NCBI RefSeq assembly: GCF_038069765.1
Contig: NZ_JBBPFS010000006.1
Span: 1 to 64,000 of the forward strand
Source of the DNA: Arthrobacter_B sp038069765
GTDB lineage: Bacteria; Actinomycetota; Actinomycetes; Actinomycetales; Micrococcaceae
Reading direction: 5' to 3'
Length of the DNA stretch: 64,000 nt
Part shown: one piece after another, positions 31,858 through 40,628 of the stretch
Layout of the letters: every line of letters begins with the position of its first letter
Position numbering within the stretch: the first letter of the stretch is position 1
Notes under the pieces: model-generated
Seen by the model: the letters and a program-made list of their open reading frames with translations, nothing else
What the model was told of the DNA's origin: nothing
Database searches by the model: none
Made by a program: the position numbers and the translations under genes

Positions 31858-32892
31858 ATGAAGGCCCTTCAGTACCGCACGATTGGTGCCCCGCCGGAAG
31901 TAGTCGAGATTGACACTCCGGAGCCCGGGCCCGGGCAGGTCCGCATCAAGGTGACCGCCGCAGGCGTCTGCCATTCGGATGAGTTCATCATGAGTCTTCC
32001 CGAGGACCAGTACGTGTACGGAGTCCCGCTGACTTTGGGGCATGAGGGCGCAGGGCTGGTGGATAAGCTGGGCGACGGCGTGGAGCACCTGGAGCTGGGA
32101 ACTTCCGTGGCGGTGTACGGCCCCTGGGGCTGCGGCCGTTGTTATGAGTGCTCCAAGGGGAGCGAAAACTACTGCACGAATGCGGCCAAGTTCGGCATCA
32201 TGCCTCCGGGCCTGGGAGCGCCCGGAGCGATGGCCGAATACATGATCGTGGACGACCCCAGGCACCTGGTGCCGCTGGGGGACCTCGATCCCGTGCAGAA
32301 CGTGTCGCTGACGGATGCGGGCCTCACCCCGTACCACGGGATCAAAGGATCCCTGGACAAGCTGCATGCCGGTGCCACCTGCGTGGTCATCGGCGTCGGC
32401 GGCCTGGGACATGTCGCCGTCCAGCTCCTGCGGGCCATGACTCCGGCGACAGTCGTGGCGCTCGACATCAGCGAGGACAAGCTGAACCTTGCCTCGGACG
32501 TGGGTGCGCAGTACACATTCCCCTCCGAACCCGGGACCGTGGATCTGGTGCGGGACCTGACCCACGGCGAGGGGGTCAACGCGGTGTTCGACTTTGTGGC
32601 GAACCAGGCCACGATGGATCTGGGCAAAGCCATGATCCGCACACAGGGCGACCAGGTGCTGCTCGGGGTCGGCGCCGGGGTGCTTCCCGTAGGGTTCATG
32701 TCCGGAGCTTTGGAGGCCACGATCCGCTCGCCGTACTGGGGAAGCCGGCCGGAACTGATTGAAGTTCTCGATCTGGCCCGCTCCAGCGGGATCAACGTGC
32801 ACACCGAGGTCTATTCCCTGGACGATGCGCCCAAGGCATACGAGAAATTGAAAAACAACAGCATCATCGGGCGTGCGGTCATCGTCCCCTAG
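31858..32892 (+). CDS. Zinc-dependent alcohol dehydrogenase
   Basis: A 344-residue medium-chain dehydrogenase that oxidises an alcohol with NAD(P). Catalytic zinc ligands are C38 (AGVCHSDE) and H62 with E63 (TLGHEGAG); the third usual ligand position carries Asp in SLTDAGLTPYHG, as in several MDR subfamilies. The structural zinc site has four cysteines, C92, C95, C98 and C106 (GCGRCYECSKGSENYC). The Rossmann motif GVGGLGHVAVQ is near residue 178. The enzyme resembles actinobacterial ADH-A-type secondary-alcohol dehydrogenases. Its stop overlaps the convergent phosphotransferase gene by the tetramer CTAG. It could supply hydroxy or keto acids to that operon, but this is speculative. Confidence 0.94.
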   Translation: MKALQYRTIGAPPEVVEIDTPEPGPGQVRIKVTAAGVCHSDEFIMSLPEDQYVYGVPLTLGHEGAGLVDKLGDGVEHLELGTSVAVYGPWGCGRCYECSKGSENYCTNAAKFGIMPPGLGAPGAMAEYMIVDDPRHLVPLGDLDPVQNVSLTDAGLTPYHGIKGSLDKLHAGATCVVIGVGGLGHVAVQLLRAMTPATVVALDISEDKLNLASDVGAQYTFPSEPGTVDLVRDLTHGEGVNAVFDFVANQATMDLGKAMIRTQGDQVLLGVGAGVLPVGFMSGALEATIRSPYWGSRPELIEVLDLARSSGINVHTEVYSLDDAPKAYEKLKNNSIIGRAVIVP

Positions 32893-34007
32893 CCGGCGGC
32901 GGGGGACAGGCCCGCGAACACCCGGGCCTGGGCCAGGAGCTGCGGCACGCCGGCCTCCATGGACGGGGCGAACAGTGTGTCGTGGGGCCGCTCGCCCTTG
33001 AGCCACCGGGTGTAGATGGCTTCGCAGAAAATCGATGCCTTCCACAGGGCCAGGGCCTGATACCAGGGGAGGGCATCGAGCGACAGGCCGGTCTGCGACT
33101 GGTACCGCGCAATAACGTCATCGCGCCGCAGATACCCCGGGCTGCGGGTGACGGCGGTCAGTTCCAGCGGACTCGGCGGGCTGCCCGGCTCGGCGTAGGT
33201 AGCCGTCAGGTAGCCCAGGTCTGCGAGCGGGTCGCCTACGGCGGCCATTTCCCAGTCCAGGACGGCGGCCACCCGCGCCGGTGCGCCGCGGTGGAACATC
33301 AGGTTTCCGGGGCGGTAATCGCCGTGGAGAACGGACGCCTGCTGGCTGTCCGGCAGGTTGTCGGCCAGCCACCGGCCCAGAAGGGCGACGTCGGGAAGGG
33401 AACGCGTGGTGTTGATGTCCCACAGAGCGGAAAACCGCTCCACCTGTCGGCGCAGGTAGCCCTCCGGGCGGCCAAACGAGGCAAGGTCGCCCGACGTCAC
33501 GTCCACCTGGTGCAGCTGCACCAGGGTGTCGACGACGGCGTTGCTGGTTGCCAGCCGCTGTTCCGCAGAGCCCAAAGCCGCCGGGATGGTGTTGGTAATA
33601 ACGAGGCCGTCCAGATACGTCATGACGTAGAACGGCACACCGAGGACTGATTCGTCCTCGCACACCGCGAGGATGGCCGGGACGGGAACGCCGCGGGTCT
33701 TCAGGATCTGCTGGATCCGTGCTTCTCGGACCATGTCGTGCGTGGAGGGCGGCAGCGGGGGGCGCGGGCCGCGCCGGAGTACGAACACGTCGCTGCCGCG
33801 CTGGATGCGGTACGTAATGTTCGACTGCCCGTCACCGATTTGCGCCCAGGACAGCGGCCCCGAGCCAAGGTTGTGGGCGTCCAGAAATTCCGTCACCGCA
33901 TCGAGGATGAGCAGTGGGGGTAAGGGCATCGCGTCGGCCTCGGCCCTGGTGGACACCACCTCGGTGCCGTCCGGTACGGAGAGCAGTGCCGCAGTGCCTG
34001 TTGCCAT
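32889..34007 (-). CDS. APH-fold phosphotransferase (ACAD10/11 or LvaA type)
   Basis: A 372-residue kinase-like protein of the aminoglycoside-phosphotransferase superfamily. Motifs are ITYRIQRGSDVFVLRRGPRPPLPPSTHDMVREARI (nucleotide and Lys/Arg region), the catalytic loop VLHGDYRPGNLMFH and metal-binding VLDWEMAAVGDPLADLG. The sequence YRIQRG...VLRR.PPGP-like start, and position directly after an acyl-CoA dehydrogenase, match the N-terminal domain of human ACAD10/11 and Pseudomonas LvaA, which phosphorylate the hydroxyl of 4-hydroxyacyl-CoA. It lies 3 bp after the dehydrogenase stop, so the genes are co-transcribed. Role as an antibiotic kinase is much less likely. Confidence 0.88.
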   Translation of the reverse strand: MATGTAALLSVPDGTEVVSTRAEADAMPLPPLLILDAVTEFLDAHNLGSGPLSWAQIGDGQSNITYRIQRGSDVFVLRRGPRPPLPPSTHDMVREARIQQILKTRGVPVPAILAVCEDESVLGVPFYVMTYLDGLVITNTIPAALGSAEQRLATSNAVVDTLVQLHQVDVTSGDLASFGRPEGYLRRQVERFSALWDINTTRSLPDVALLGRWLADNLPDSQQASVLHGDYRPGNLMFHRGAPARVAAVLDWEMAAVGDPLADLGYLTATYAEPGSPPSPLELTAVTRSPGYLRRDDVIARYQSQTGLSLDALPWYQALALWKASIFCEAIYTRWLKGERPHDTLFAPSMEAGVPQLLAQARVFAGLSPAAG

Positions 34008-34010
34008 GTT

Positions 34011-35270
34011 CTATGCCTCCGCTGCGCTGTAGGAGGGCGTGCCGTCAACATCGGCCTGGAAGGGGGCGCCTTCCTCCACCGCTCGCCGGCGGGCAGCCGA
34101 AGCCCTGCGGGCCATTGCCCACTTGTGCGTTTCATTGGAGCCGTCGTAGATGCGGAAGGCACGCACCTCGTTGAGGTAGGAGGCCAGCGGCAGCCGGTCG
34201 GAGACGCCGTCGCCGCCGCACAGCTGCAGCGAACGGTCGATCACCCGGTAGACGGCTTCGGACGTGTGCGCTTTGGCCACCGAGGACAGGGCCGAACCGG
34301 CCTTGGGATCGGTATCCAGCAGCAGGGCGGTCTTGGTGATGATGGCATCGGATGTTTCCAGATCCATCACGTTCAGCGCCAGCATGTCCTGGGCTATCCC
34401 CAGCTCGTGCATGGCCGAGCCGAAAATCTCCCTGGTGTTCGTCCGGTCCAGGGCAATGTCCATGGCCCGCCGGGCGAGGCCGAGCCAGCGCATACAGTGG
34501 GTCAGCCGGGCCGGGCCGAGGCGCACCTGCGCGTACCGGAATCCCTGGCCCGGCGTTCCCAGGACGGCGGCGTCGGGCAAAAACACGTCCTCGAAATGCA
34601 CATGCGGGTGGCCGCCGCCAATGGCGCGGTCCATGGTGGAAATCTGCTCGCCGATCCGCACTCCGGGGGTGTCCATGTCCACAAGGAGCATGGTGGCCCC
34701 CGCGGGGGCGGCGCCGCCCGGAGCGGATGCACCGAGGGCCGGTGTGCGAACCATGGCGATGCAGAAGGCGGCGTTGTTGGCACCGCTGGTGAAGCGTTTG
34801 TGGCCGTTAATGACCCAGCCGCCGTCCACCTTCGCCGCTGAGGACTGCAGCGCGGCCGGATCTGATCCGGCTCCCGGATGAGGTTCCGTCATCCCGAAAC
34901 AGGATCTGGCTTCCCCGGACACCAGGGGGCGCAGATACTGCTCCTTCTGCGCCGGGGTGCCGATCAGTTCAAGCATGTGCATGTTGCCTTCATCGGGCGC
35001 CTGGCAGTTCAGGACGGTCGGTCCGATCAGGGAGTAGCCGGCTTCCTGGAAGATCGGCGACCAGAAACGAAGCGGCAGGCCCTGGCCGCCGTATTCCTTC
35101 TGGGCGTGCGGCGCGTAGACGCCGGCGTCCTTTGCGGCGGAGCGCAGCCGGCGGAGGACGTCCTCGTCCAGCCGCCCGCCGGGCGAAGGTTCCGCGGGGA
35201 TAACCACAGAGCGGATGAAGTCCCGGGTGCGGACGCGCAGATCCTCGACCTCGGAGGGCAGGGTGTTCAT
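34011..35270 (-). CDS. Acyl-CoA dehydrogenase (ACAD10/11-like)
   Basis: A 419-residue FAD enzyme. The acyl-CoA dehydrogenase pattern is clear: CFGMTEPHPGAGSDPAAL, KVDGGWVINGHKRFTSGA and the C-terminal helical domain LGIAQDMLALNVMDLETSDAIITKTALL. The usual catalytic Glu of the YEGT-type motif is replaced by Asp at D376 in FRIYDGSNETHKW. The D-G-x-x-E-x-H pattern is typical of the ACAD10/11 and LvaC subgroup, which works with a partner phosphotransferase. The start overlaps the SDR stop by 4 bp and the kinase gene follows after 3 bp. A role in hydroxyacyl-CoA rearrangement is inferred. Confidence 0.9.
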   Translation of the reverse strand: MNTLPSEVEDLRVRTRDFIRSVVIPAEPSPGGRLDEDVLRRLRSAAKDAGVYAPHAQKEYGGQGLPLRFWSPIFQEAGYSLIGPTVLNCQAPDEGNMHMLELIGTPAQKEQYLRPLVSGEARSCFGMTEPHPGAGSDPAALQSSAAKVDGGWVINGHKRFTSGANNAAFCIAMVRTPALGASAPGGAAPAGATMLLVDMDTPGVRIGEQISTMDRAIGGGHPHVHFEDVFLPDAAVLGTPGQGFRYAQVRLGPARLTHCMRWLGLARRAMDIALDRTNTREIFGSAMHELGIAQDMLALNVMDLETSDAIITKTALLLDTDPKAGSALSSVAKAHTSEAVYRVIDRSLQLCGGDGVSDRLPLASYLNEVRAFRIYDGSNETHKWAMARRASAARRRAVEEGAPFQADVDGTPSYSAAEA

Positions 35271-36070
35271 GGAGTGTCCTTCGCTGCCCAGGCGTTGCCG
35301 CCGGCAGCCAGCAGGCCGCCGTCGAGGTTCAGGATCTGGCCGGTGATCCAGGCTGCGTCCTCGGACGCCAGGAAAGCCGCGGCGGCAGCCACGTCGTCCG
35401 GGGTCCCAAGCCGGCCGAGGGGATAGGCCGCGGCTACCTGTTCCTCCCTGCCTTCGTAAAGTGCGCGCGCAAACTGTGTCTTGACGACGGCGGGTGCGAG
35501 GGCGTTGACGCGGATGGCGGGCCCCAGCTCCACTGCCAGCGACCGGGTGAGCTGCTCAATGGCTGCCTTGCTGATTCCGTAGAAGCTGATGCCCGGCGAG
35601 GGGGTCTGCGCGCTGACGGAAGACAGATTGATGACGGAGCCGCCCCGGCCGGCAAAATCGAGTTTGGCATGGTGATAGGCATCCTGAACCCAGCCGAGCG
35701 TGCCGTAGAGGTTCACGTCCATGATCTTTCGGGCGGCTTCAGGTTCCAGATCCATCAGCGGGCCGTACACCGGGTTGATACCGGCATTGTTGACCAGGAT
35801 ATCCAGCCGTCCGAAGACCCCGGCCACGGCATCGAGGACTTCTGCGCGGTGCACGGCGTCGTCCGACCTTCCGGCAAGAGCCAGGACGGAGCCTTCCGGG
35901 AAGGACGCTGCCGCCTCCTCCAGCGGGCCGGGCTTGCGGGCCGTAATACAGACCCGGGCGCCTTCTGCGGCGAAACGCCGGGCAACGGCAAGGCCGATCC
36001 CGCGGCTGGCTCCGGTGACTATGGCCGTTTTGCCCTCCAGCCGGCGGACCTGGACGGTATTTTCCTGCAC
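35267..36070 (-). CDS. SDR family oxidoreductase
   Basis: A 267-residue classical short-chain dehydrogenase. The cofactor motif is TGASRGIGLAVARRFA near residue 18, the NNAG motif is present (ILVNNAGINPVYGPL), and the catalytic Ser-Tyr-Lys set is NLSSVSAQTPSPGISFYGISKAAIEQ. It is the first gene of a three-gene operon with the acyl-CoA dehydrogenase and phosphotransferase. It may interconvert keto and hydroxy groups of the acyl-CoA substrate. A perfect 28-bp palindrome lies 37 bp upstream of the ATG and probably controls the operon. Confidence 0.93.
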   Translation of the reverse strand: MQENTVQVRRLEGKTAIVTGASRGIGLAVARRFAAEGARVCITARKPGPLEEAAASFPEGSVLALAGRSDDAVHRAEVLDAVAGVFGRLDILVNNAGINPVYGPLMDLEPEAARKIMDVNLYGTLGWVQDAYHHAKLDFAGRGGSVINLSSVSAQTPSPGISFYGISKAAIEQLTRSLAVELGPAIRVNALAPAVVKTQFARALYEGREEQVAAAYPLGRLGTPDDVAAAAAFLASEDAAWITGQILNLDGGLLAAGGNAWAAKDTP

Positions 36071-36106
36071 GCGAACTCCTCTGTCATTGCCTGGTGCGCC
36101 GCGTCA

Positions 36107-36134
36107 TCATACCAAGCAACCGCTTGGTATGATC
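36107..36134. promoter_or_regulatory. Perfect 28-bp palindrome, candidate TetR operator
   Basis: The left arm ATCATACCAAGC and its exact reverse complement flank an AACC spacer. The ACCAAGC...GCTTGGT core is the style bound by TetR-family regulators of fatty-acid genes in actinobacteria. It lies 37 bp upstream of the SDR start, close to where the promoter of the operon must be. No regulator gene for it is in the window. Confidence 0.8.
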
Positions 36135-36195
36135 TGCGCTAAGACAAGTCTCATGCAGTACCAAGAGTGTGTCAAGCGTCACAGGGCACACCGGC

Positions 36196-36227
36196 GGGCG
36201 GCCCGCCAACGGGGAGGCGGGCCGCCC
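36196..36227 (-). terminator. GC-rich hairpin after fadE
   Basis: Perfect 12-bp arms GGGCGGCCCGCC and GGCGGGCCGCCC with an 8-nt loop, downstream of the minus-strand acyl-CoA dehydrogenase gene. No T run. The segment 36240-36292 holds short direct repeats rich in GGAGAGTC and GGGGGAGAGCC. Confidence 0.65.
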
Positions 36228-36292
36228 AGGGGGCTCGACGACGGAGAGTCGACGGAGAGTCCGGGGGGGAGCCGGGGGAGAGCCGGGGGATT

Positions 36293-38266
36293 CTAGCGGT
36301 AGCGGCGGTGCAGGTTCTCTCCGGCATCTGGGCCGTTTGCCCACTCCGAAATCCAGGGCCCGGTTCCTTCGGACTGGTCCAGGACGCCCTTCTCCAGCCA
36401 GGTGTAGCGTCCCGCGAGGACCCCCTTGGCAAGCCGGCGGTCCTCGGCATCCGAGTTCCGCCACAGGTCCTCGAAGAGTGTGTCGGTCCGCGCGCGGGAC
36501 TGGGCGCAGAATGCCTTGGCCAGTTCATAGGCCGGGGCGCCTTCGGCCGGGTTGTTCCGGCGCATGGTTTCAGCGCGCATGCATACGGCGGAGATTGCGA
36601 ACAGCTCCGCGCCGATGTCCACGATCCGGCCCAGGAACACTTGGTGGTGCTCCAGCCCTGCCTGCCACCGGGCCATGCCGTAGAAGGTGGACCGGGCCAG
36701 CCGGCGGGAAGCGCGGTCTGCGTAGCGCAGGTATACGGCGAGCGGGCCGAACTCCGCATATGCGGTAGGCACCGAACCGCGTCCGGCAGCCAGGGTGGGA
36801 AGCCAGCGGCCGTAGAAGCCGCTGGCTTTCACGGCGGCCAGGGCCTTCCTGCCCAGCGTGGCGTCGGCGACGGCAAGATCGCCGGCGGCCTTGAGATGGG
36901 CGTCAACGGCCTCGCGGGCGATCAGCAGATGCATGATTTCGGTGCTGCCTTCAAAAACCCTGTTGATCCGCAGGTCGCGCAGCTGCTGCTCCGCAGGCAC
37001 CGCCCGCTCGCCCCGCGCCGCCAGTGAGTCCGCTGTTTCAAAGCCCCGGCCGCCGCGGATCTGCACCAATTCGTCGCCGACCCGGTAGGCCATCTCGGAG
37101 GCCCACAGCTTGGCGAGGGCGGCTTCGATCCGGATGTCCTTGGTTCCGCCGTCGGCCATGCTGGCCGACAGTTCAAAGACGCTCTCCAGGGCGAAAGCGG
37201 TGGCGGCGATAAAGGCCACCTTTTTGGCGACGGCTTCATGCTGCCCGATCGGCCGCCCCCACTGCTCCCGGGTTCCGGTCCAGCCGCGGGCAATCTTCAC
37301 CGACCATTTGGCCGAGGCCGCACACAGGGCGGGAATGGAGAGGCGGCCGGTGTTCAGGGTGGTCAGGGCGATCTTCAGGCCCTGCCCCTCCCGGCCCAGC
37401 CGGTTCGCTGCCGGGACCCGGACTCCGCGGAGCCTGGTGACGCCGTTTTCGATCCCGCGCAGGCCCATGAAATTGTTCCGGTTCTCCACGGTAATCCCCG
37501 GTGAATCCATCTCAACCACGAAGGCGCTGATCCCGCCCTTTTCCGTTCCGTGCGGCGGCACGGCTGCCATGACCACCACCAGTTCCGCGATCACGCCGTT
37601 GGTGGTCCAGAGTTTCACTCCGTCCAGCACGTATTCGCTGCCGTCCTCGGAGGGCACCGCGGTGGCCCGCATCCGCGCCGGGTCGGAACCGACGTCGGGT
37701 TCGGTCAGCAGAAAGGCCGATATCGCGCCGGTGGCGCAGCGCGGCAAATACTCGTCCTTCTGCGCTGCGGTTCCAAAAACCTTGACCGGCTCGGGTACGC
37801 CGATGGACAGGTGCGCGGAAACCAGCGCGCCGAGGCTGGGGTGCACGGATCCCAGAAGCATCAGTGCCCGTCCGTAGGCGAGCAGGGACAGGCCAAGGCC
37901 GCTGTTCTGGCGCGGGATCTTCATTCCGAATACGCCCAGCTCGGTCAGGCCGCGGAGGTACTCGTCGGGAATCACGCCGGTGCGTTCGATGAGCCGGCCG
38001 TCCAAAGTGGCGCAGTACGTCTCCAGCTGGTCCAGGAAGTCGCGCTCCCGGATCGCCGCTTCGGGATCCGCGGGCTGCGGGCGGATGAGGTCCAGGTTGT
38101 AGCTGCCCATGTAAATGCCCTTGGCAAAGCTGGGCCGCCGGTCCTCGGCTATTCGGGAGTCCTCGGCCAGCGCCCGGGCGTCCTGTGCGGTGACCACGCG
38201 CTCCTTGACCTCCCGGACGCCGTCGTCTCCGGTGGTGCGGGCATCCGGCAGGTCCTTTGTGCTCAT
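36293..38266 (-). CDS. Long-form acyl-CoA dehydrogenase (FadE)
   Basis: A 657-residue dehydrogenase for beta-oxidation. The N-terminal domain has ELGVFGMKIPRQNSGLGLSLLAYGRAL. The middle has AFLLTEPDVGSDPARM and the FAD/acyl contact region KLWTTNGVIAELVVVMA. The first C-terminal domain has ENGVTRLRGVRVPAANRLG and the catalytic Glu in INRVFEGSTEIMHLLIAREA, fully conserved here. A second C-terminal extension of about 150 residues, as in very-long-chain-type enzymes, ends with a HRRYR tail. ATG 38266 was chosen because GAGGGG lies just upstream; a longer frame to 38428 adds a low-complexity Pro/Arg stretch. Confidence 0.93.
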   Translation of the reverse strand: MSTKDLPDARTTGDDGVREVKERVVTAQDARALAEDSRIAEDRRPSFAKGIYMGSYNLDLIRPQPADPEAAIRERDFLDQLETYCATLDGRLIERTGVIPDEYLRGLTELGVFGMKIPRQNSGLGLSLLAYGRALMLLGSVHPSLGALVSAHLSIGVPEPVKVFGTAAQKDEYLPRCATGAISAFLLTEPDVGSDPARMRATAVPSEDGSEYVLDGVKLWTTNGVIAELVVVMAAVPPHGTEKGGISAFVVEMDSPGITVENRNNFMGLRGIENGVTRLRGVRVPAANRLGREGQGLKIALTTLNTGRLSIPALCAASAKWSVKIARGWTGTREQWGRPIGQHEAVAKKVAFIAATAFALESVFELSASMADGGTKDIRIEAALAKLWASEMAYRVGDELVQIRGGRGFETADSLAARGERAVPAEQQLRDLRINRVFEGSTEIMHLLIAREAVDAHLKAAGDLAVADATLGRKALAAVKASGFYGRWLPTLAAGRGSVPTAYAEFGPLAVYLRYADRASRRLARSTFYGMARWQAGLEHHQVFLGRIVDIGAELFAISAVCMRAETMRRNNPAEGAPAYELAKAFCAQSRARTDTLFEDLWRNSDAEDRRLAKGVLAGRYTWLEKGVLDQSEGTGPWISEWANGPDAGENLHRRYR

Positions 38267-38526
38267 GGCAGTTCCCCTCGGTCCGGGCTGCACCAGACAG
38301 CCTCCGTTGGTTGTGCCGCCCCAGCCTACGCTCCGCCGGCGTCTGCAGAAAGGGTGCTGGGGCGGCGGGTGAGGGCGGGGTGAAAATGGAGCTGCCGTAA
38401 CTGGCACCAAGGCGAGAATTCTTGACAAGTGCCCCCCTTATAGCGTTGGAATGGTAAGCACACTGATTATTTCCGATGCTAACCGCAGACCTCTTCAAGG
38501 GGCGATGGATACAGGGAAGCAGGCTG

Positions 38527-38964
38527 ATGCAGAACGAGGGGGATTGGGAAGCGGTCCGATTGCTGTCCACGGCGGCCCGGCTTGTGCGGCGCGAGGTGGA
38601 TAACCGGCTGCGGGAAGTGGGGCTGACGCAGGAGCGCGTGACAGTGCTGCGCGTGCTGGTGTCGGAGGGGCCGATGAAGCGGGCGGAGCTGGCCCGCCGG
38701 TTGAGGGTTACGGCACAGACGCTGGGAACCTCGCTGGTGGCCATGTCGCGTCAGGGGCTCGTGGCTGAGTTGCCGCCGAGCGCCGAGGGAGCTGCGCGCC
38801 GGATGGTGGGCATCTCCGATTACGGGCGCCGGATGCTGAGGCAGGCCGATGACATTGAACGCACGGGATTCAGTGCCGACATCAGACCCGAACTCCGCCG
38901 GGAGCTTGTTAGCCTGATCCGGGAGCTGGAAGTTCACAGGGCCGGAGCGTCGGCGTCGCTGTAG
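38527..38964 (+). CDS. MarR-family transcriptional regulator
   Basis: A 145-residue winged-helix regulator. The helix-turn-helix covers about residues 30-95 (LTQERVTVLRVLVSEGPMKRAELARRLRVTAQTLGTSLVAMSRQGLVAELPPSAEGAARRMVGISDYGRRML), with flanking dimerisation helices. ATG 38527 is taken as start because AGGGAAG lies upstream and the length fits the family; ATG 38476 would add 17 residues. A TTGACA sequence at 38422-38427 is a candidate -35 box, but no matching -10 box at normal spacing is obvious. It is divergent from fadE and could regulate it. Confidence 0.85.
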   Translation: MQNEGDWEAVRLLSTAARLVRREVDNRLREVGLTQERVTVLRVLVSEGPMKRAELARRLRVTAQTLGTSLVAMSRQGLVAELPPSAEGAARRMVGISDYGRRMLRQADDIERTGFSADIRPELRRELVSLIRELEVHRAGASASL

Positions 38965-39048
38965 CCGGCAGCAGGGCTTCCCCGGCCCGAGGTAACGTGA
39001 TGAGTAGTCCACTAAGACATCACGGCCCCGGCCGGAAGAGGGTAAAAA

Positions 39049-39387
39049 ATGAGCGAAGGCATTCGAGTTGCTGCTGCGGATGAGATTGACGAAGGAACTG
39101 CGCTGAAGGTCGACGCCGAGGTGGCCGGCACCGCGGATGACATTGCGGTTTTCCACAGCGATAACGGGGGTTTCTACGCCCTTAATGACACCTGCACGCA
39201 TGAAGAGGCATCGCTGTCGGAGGGGTGGATCGAGGATACCGAGGTGGAATGTCCCATTCACTCGGCCAGGTTCTGCCTCCGGACGGGTGAAGCGCTCTGC
39301 CTTCCCGCGCTGGTAAACGCCAAAGCGCACCGGGTCGAGGTGCGCGGCGGAGAGGTGTACCTCTACCCCGGGGAAGCCCCCGAGTAG
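39049..39387 (+). CDS. Rieske-type ferredoxin subunit
   Basis: A 112-residue Rieske [2Fe-2S] protein. Cluster ligands are C49 and H51 (DTCTHEE) and C68 and H71 (VECPIHSARF). The pattern matches NirD-type or ring-hydroxylating-dioxygenase ferredoxins and non-haem-iron-oxygenase partners. No oxygenase or reductase gene adjoins it, so its partner is elsewhere. In actinobacteria such ferredoxins are also found near the SUF system; that is not the case here. GGTAAAAA precedes the ATG with a weak ribosome-binding site (GAAGAGGG). Confidence 0.9.
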   Translation: MSEGIRVAAADEIDEGTALKVDAEVAGTADDIAVFHSDNGGFYALNDTCTHEEASLSEGWIEDTEVECPIHSARFCLRTGEALCLPALVNAKAHRVEVRGGEVYLYPGEAPE

Positions 39388-39483
39388 TTCGCGCTCCTGG
39401 TCTTTGGCGGGCTCCGGGGATGATCTCGGGGTGTGTCGGGGCTTTGCGGAGGAATACGCAAGACTCATGTTGCCTAATTAGGG

Positions 39484-39502
39484 CAAGGGTAGGGTACCCT
39501 TA
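39484..39502. promoter_or_regulatory. Candidate DtxR/IdeR iron box of the binding-protein gene
   Basis: The 19-mer caagggtagggtaccctta matches 13 of 19 positions of the DtxR/IdeR consensus TTAGGTTAGGCTAACCTAA and lies 66 bp before the start. A second dyad, TTGCC...GGCAA at 39470-39486, overlaps its left edge. Confidence 0.6.
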
Positions 39503-39568
39503 CTTTGTCCGGCTTCCCGGACGCTGGTCAGAGTGAAAACTTTCCTTCCCTTCAGTCAAGGAGCCCCC

Positions 39569-40618
39569 ATGGCCCTGTTCCGGATGCGCCGCGCTGCGGC
39601 CGTTGCCGCCGTCGCCGCACTGTCCCTTTCCGCCTGCTCAACCGGTTCAGCCGGAGGGGAAGCCGATGCCGGCAGCGGTTCCTCCGCCGCAGCTGATGCC
39701 TTTCCGGTCACCATCGAGCATGTCTACGGTGAAACAACCATCGACTCGGCTCCCGAACGTGTAGCAGCCGTCGCCTGGGCGAACGCGGAAACCGCACTTG
39801 CCCTCGGCGTCGTTCCGGTGGGCATGCCAATCATCGAATACGGCGGAAACGAGCAGGGCACAACTCCGTGGATTGACGAGGCGCTGGAAGAACTTGGCGC
39901 GCCGATCGGATCCGAGGACGCCCCGGCTCAGTATTCGGAGGCGGACGGCATCGCCTTCGACGACGTCGCGGCCACCAACCCCGACGTCATCCTGGCTGCC
40001 TTCTCCGGGCTGTCCCAGGAGGACTACGACAAGCTCTCCAAGATTGCGCCGGTTGTGGCCTACCCGGAGGCCCAGTGGGGCACATCGTGGCAGGACACCG
40101 CCGCATTGACAGGTGATGCCCTGGGCCTGTCGGACAAAGCGGACGAGCTGATCGCCGAGACCGAGCAGTCCATCCAGGATGCTGCCGCAGAACACCCCGA
40201 GCTGGACGGCAAGACCTTCATCTACGGAAATCTTGCCCCGGCCGGTTCCTCCATCTACACCGCCCTGGACAACCGCCCCAAGTTCCTCACCGAACTTGGT
40301 ATGGTCCAGGCGCCGATCGTGGAAGAGAATGCTCCGGACGGTGAGTTCTACTACCCCTGGGCCAATGAAAACGCCAACCAGCTGGACTCCGACGTCTTTG
40401 TGACCTGGGTGCAGGATGACGAAGCTGCCGCTTCCCTCGCCACCGACCCGCTGCTCGGCCAGATCCCCGCGGTAAAGAACGGCGGACTGGTTGCCGACTC
40501 CAATGCAGAGCGCATCTTCTCCGTCTCCGCCATCAACGTCCTGAGCATTCCCTATGCTCTCGACAATGTGGTGCCGATGGTCGCCGAGGCGGCTGCGGCA
40601 GCCGACGGCGACAGCTAG
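39569..40618 (+). CDS. Iron-siderophore ABC transporter substrate-binding lipoprotein
   Basis: A 349-residue lipoprotein of the FepB/FatB class (periplasmic-binding-like II). The signal peptide ends in the lipobox LSACS near residue 21. The ligand-binding domain has the characteristic VTIEHVYGETTIDSAPERVAAVAWANAETALALGVVPVGMP start, DDVAATNPDVILAAFSGLSQEDYDKLSKIAPVVAYPE and AINVLSIPYALDNVVPMV end. ATG 39569 was chosen because AAGGAG lies upstream. A DtxR/IdeR-like box precedes the gene. Its permease and ATPase are probably those encoded at 48.4-51.5 kb. Confidence 0.92.
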   Translation: MALFRMRRAAAVAAVAALSLSACSTGSAGGEADAGSGSSAAADAFPVTIEHVYGETTIDSAPERVAAVAWANAETALALGVVPVGMPIIEYGGNEQGTTPWIDEALEELGAPIGSEDAPAQYSEADGIAFDDVAATNPDVILAAFSGLSQEDYDKLSKIAPVVAYPEAQWGTSWQDTAALTGDALGLSDKADELIAETEQSIQDAAAEHPELDGKTFIYGNLAPAGSSIYTALDNRPKFLTELGMVQAPIVEENAPDGEFYYPWANENANQLDSDVFVTWVQDDEAAASLATDPLLGQIPAVKNGGLVADSNAERIFSVSAINVLSIPYALDNVVPMVAEAAAAADGDS

Positions 40619-40628
40619 TTCCTGCGTG

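Noticed and set aside
31162..33045. A 627-residue open frame on the minus strand
   Set aside because: It runs across the MFS, small subunit and alcohol dehydrogenase genes and has the Arg/Gly/His-rich composition of a shadow frame.
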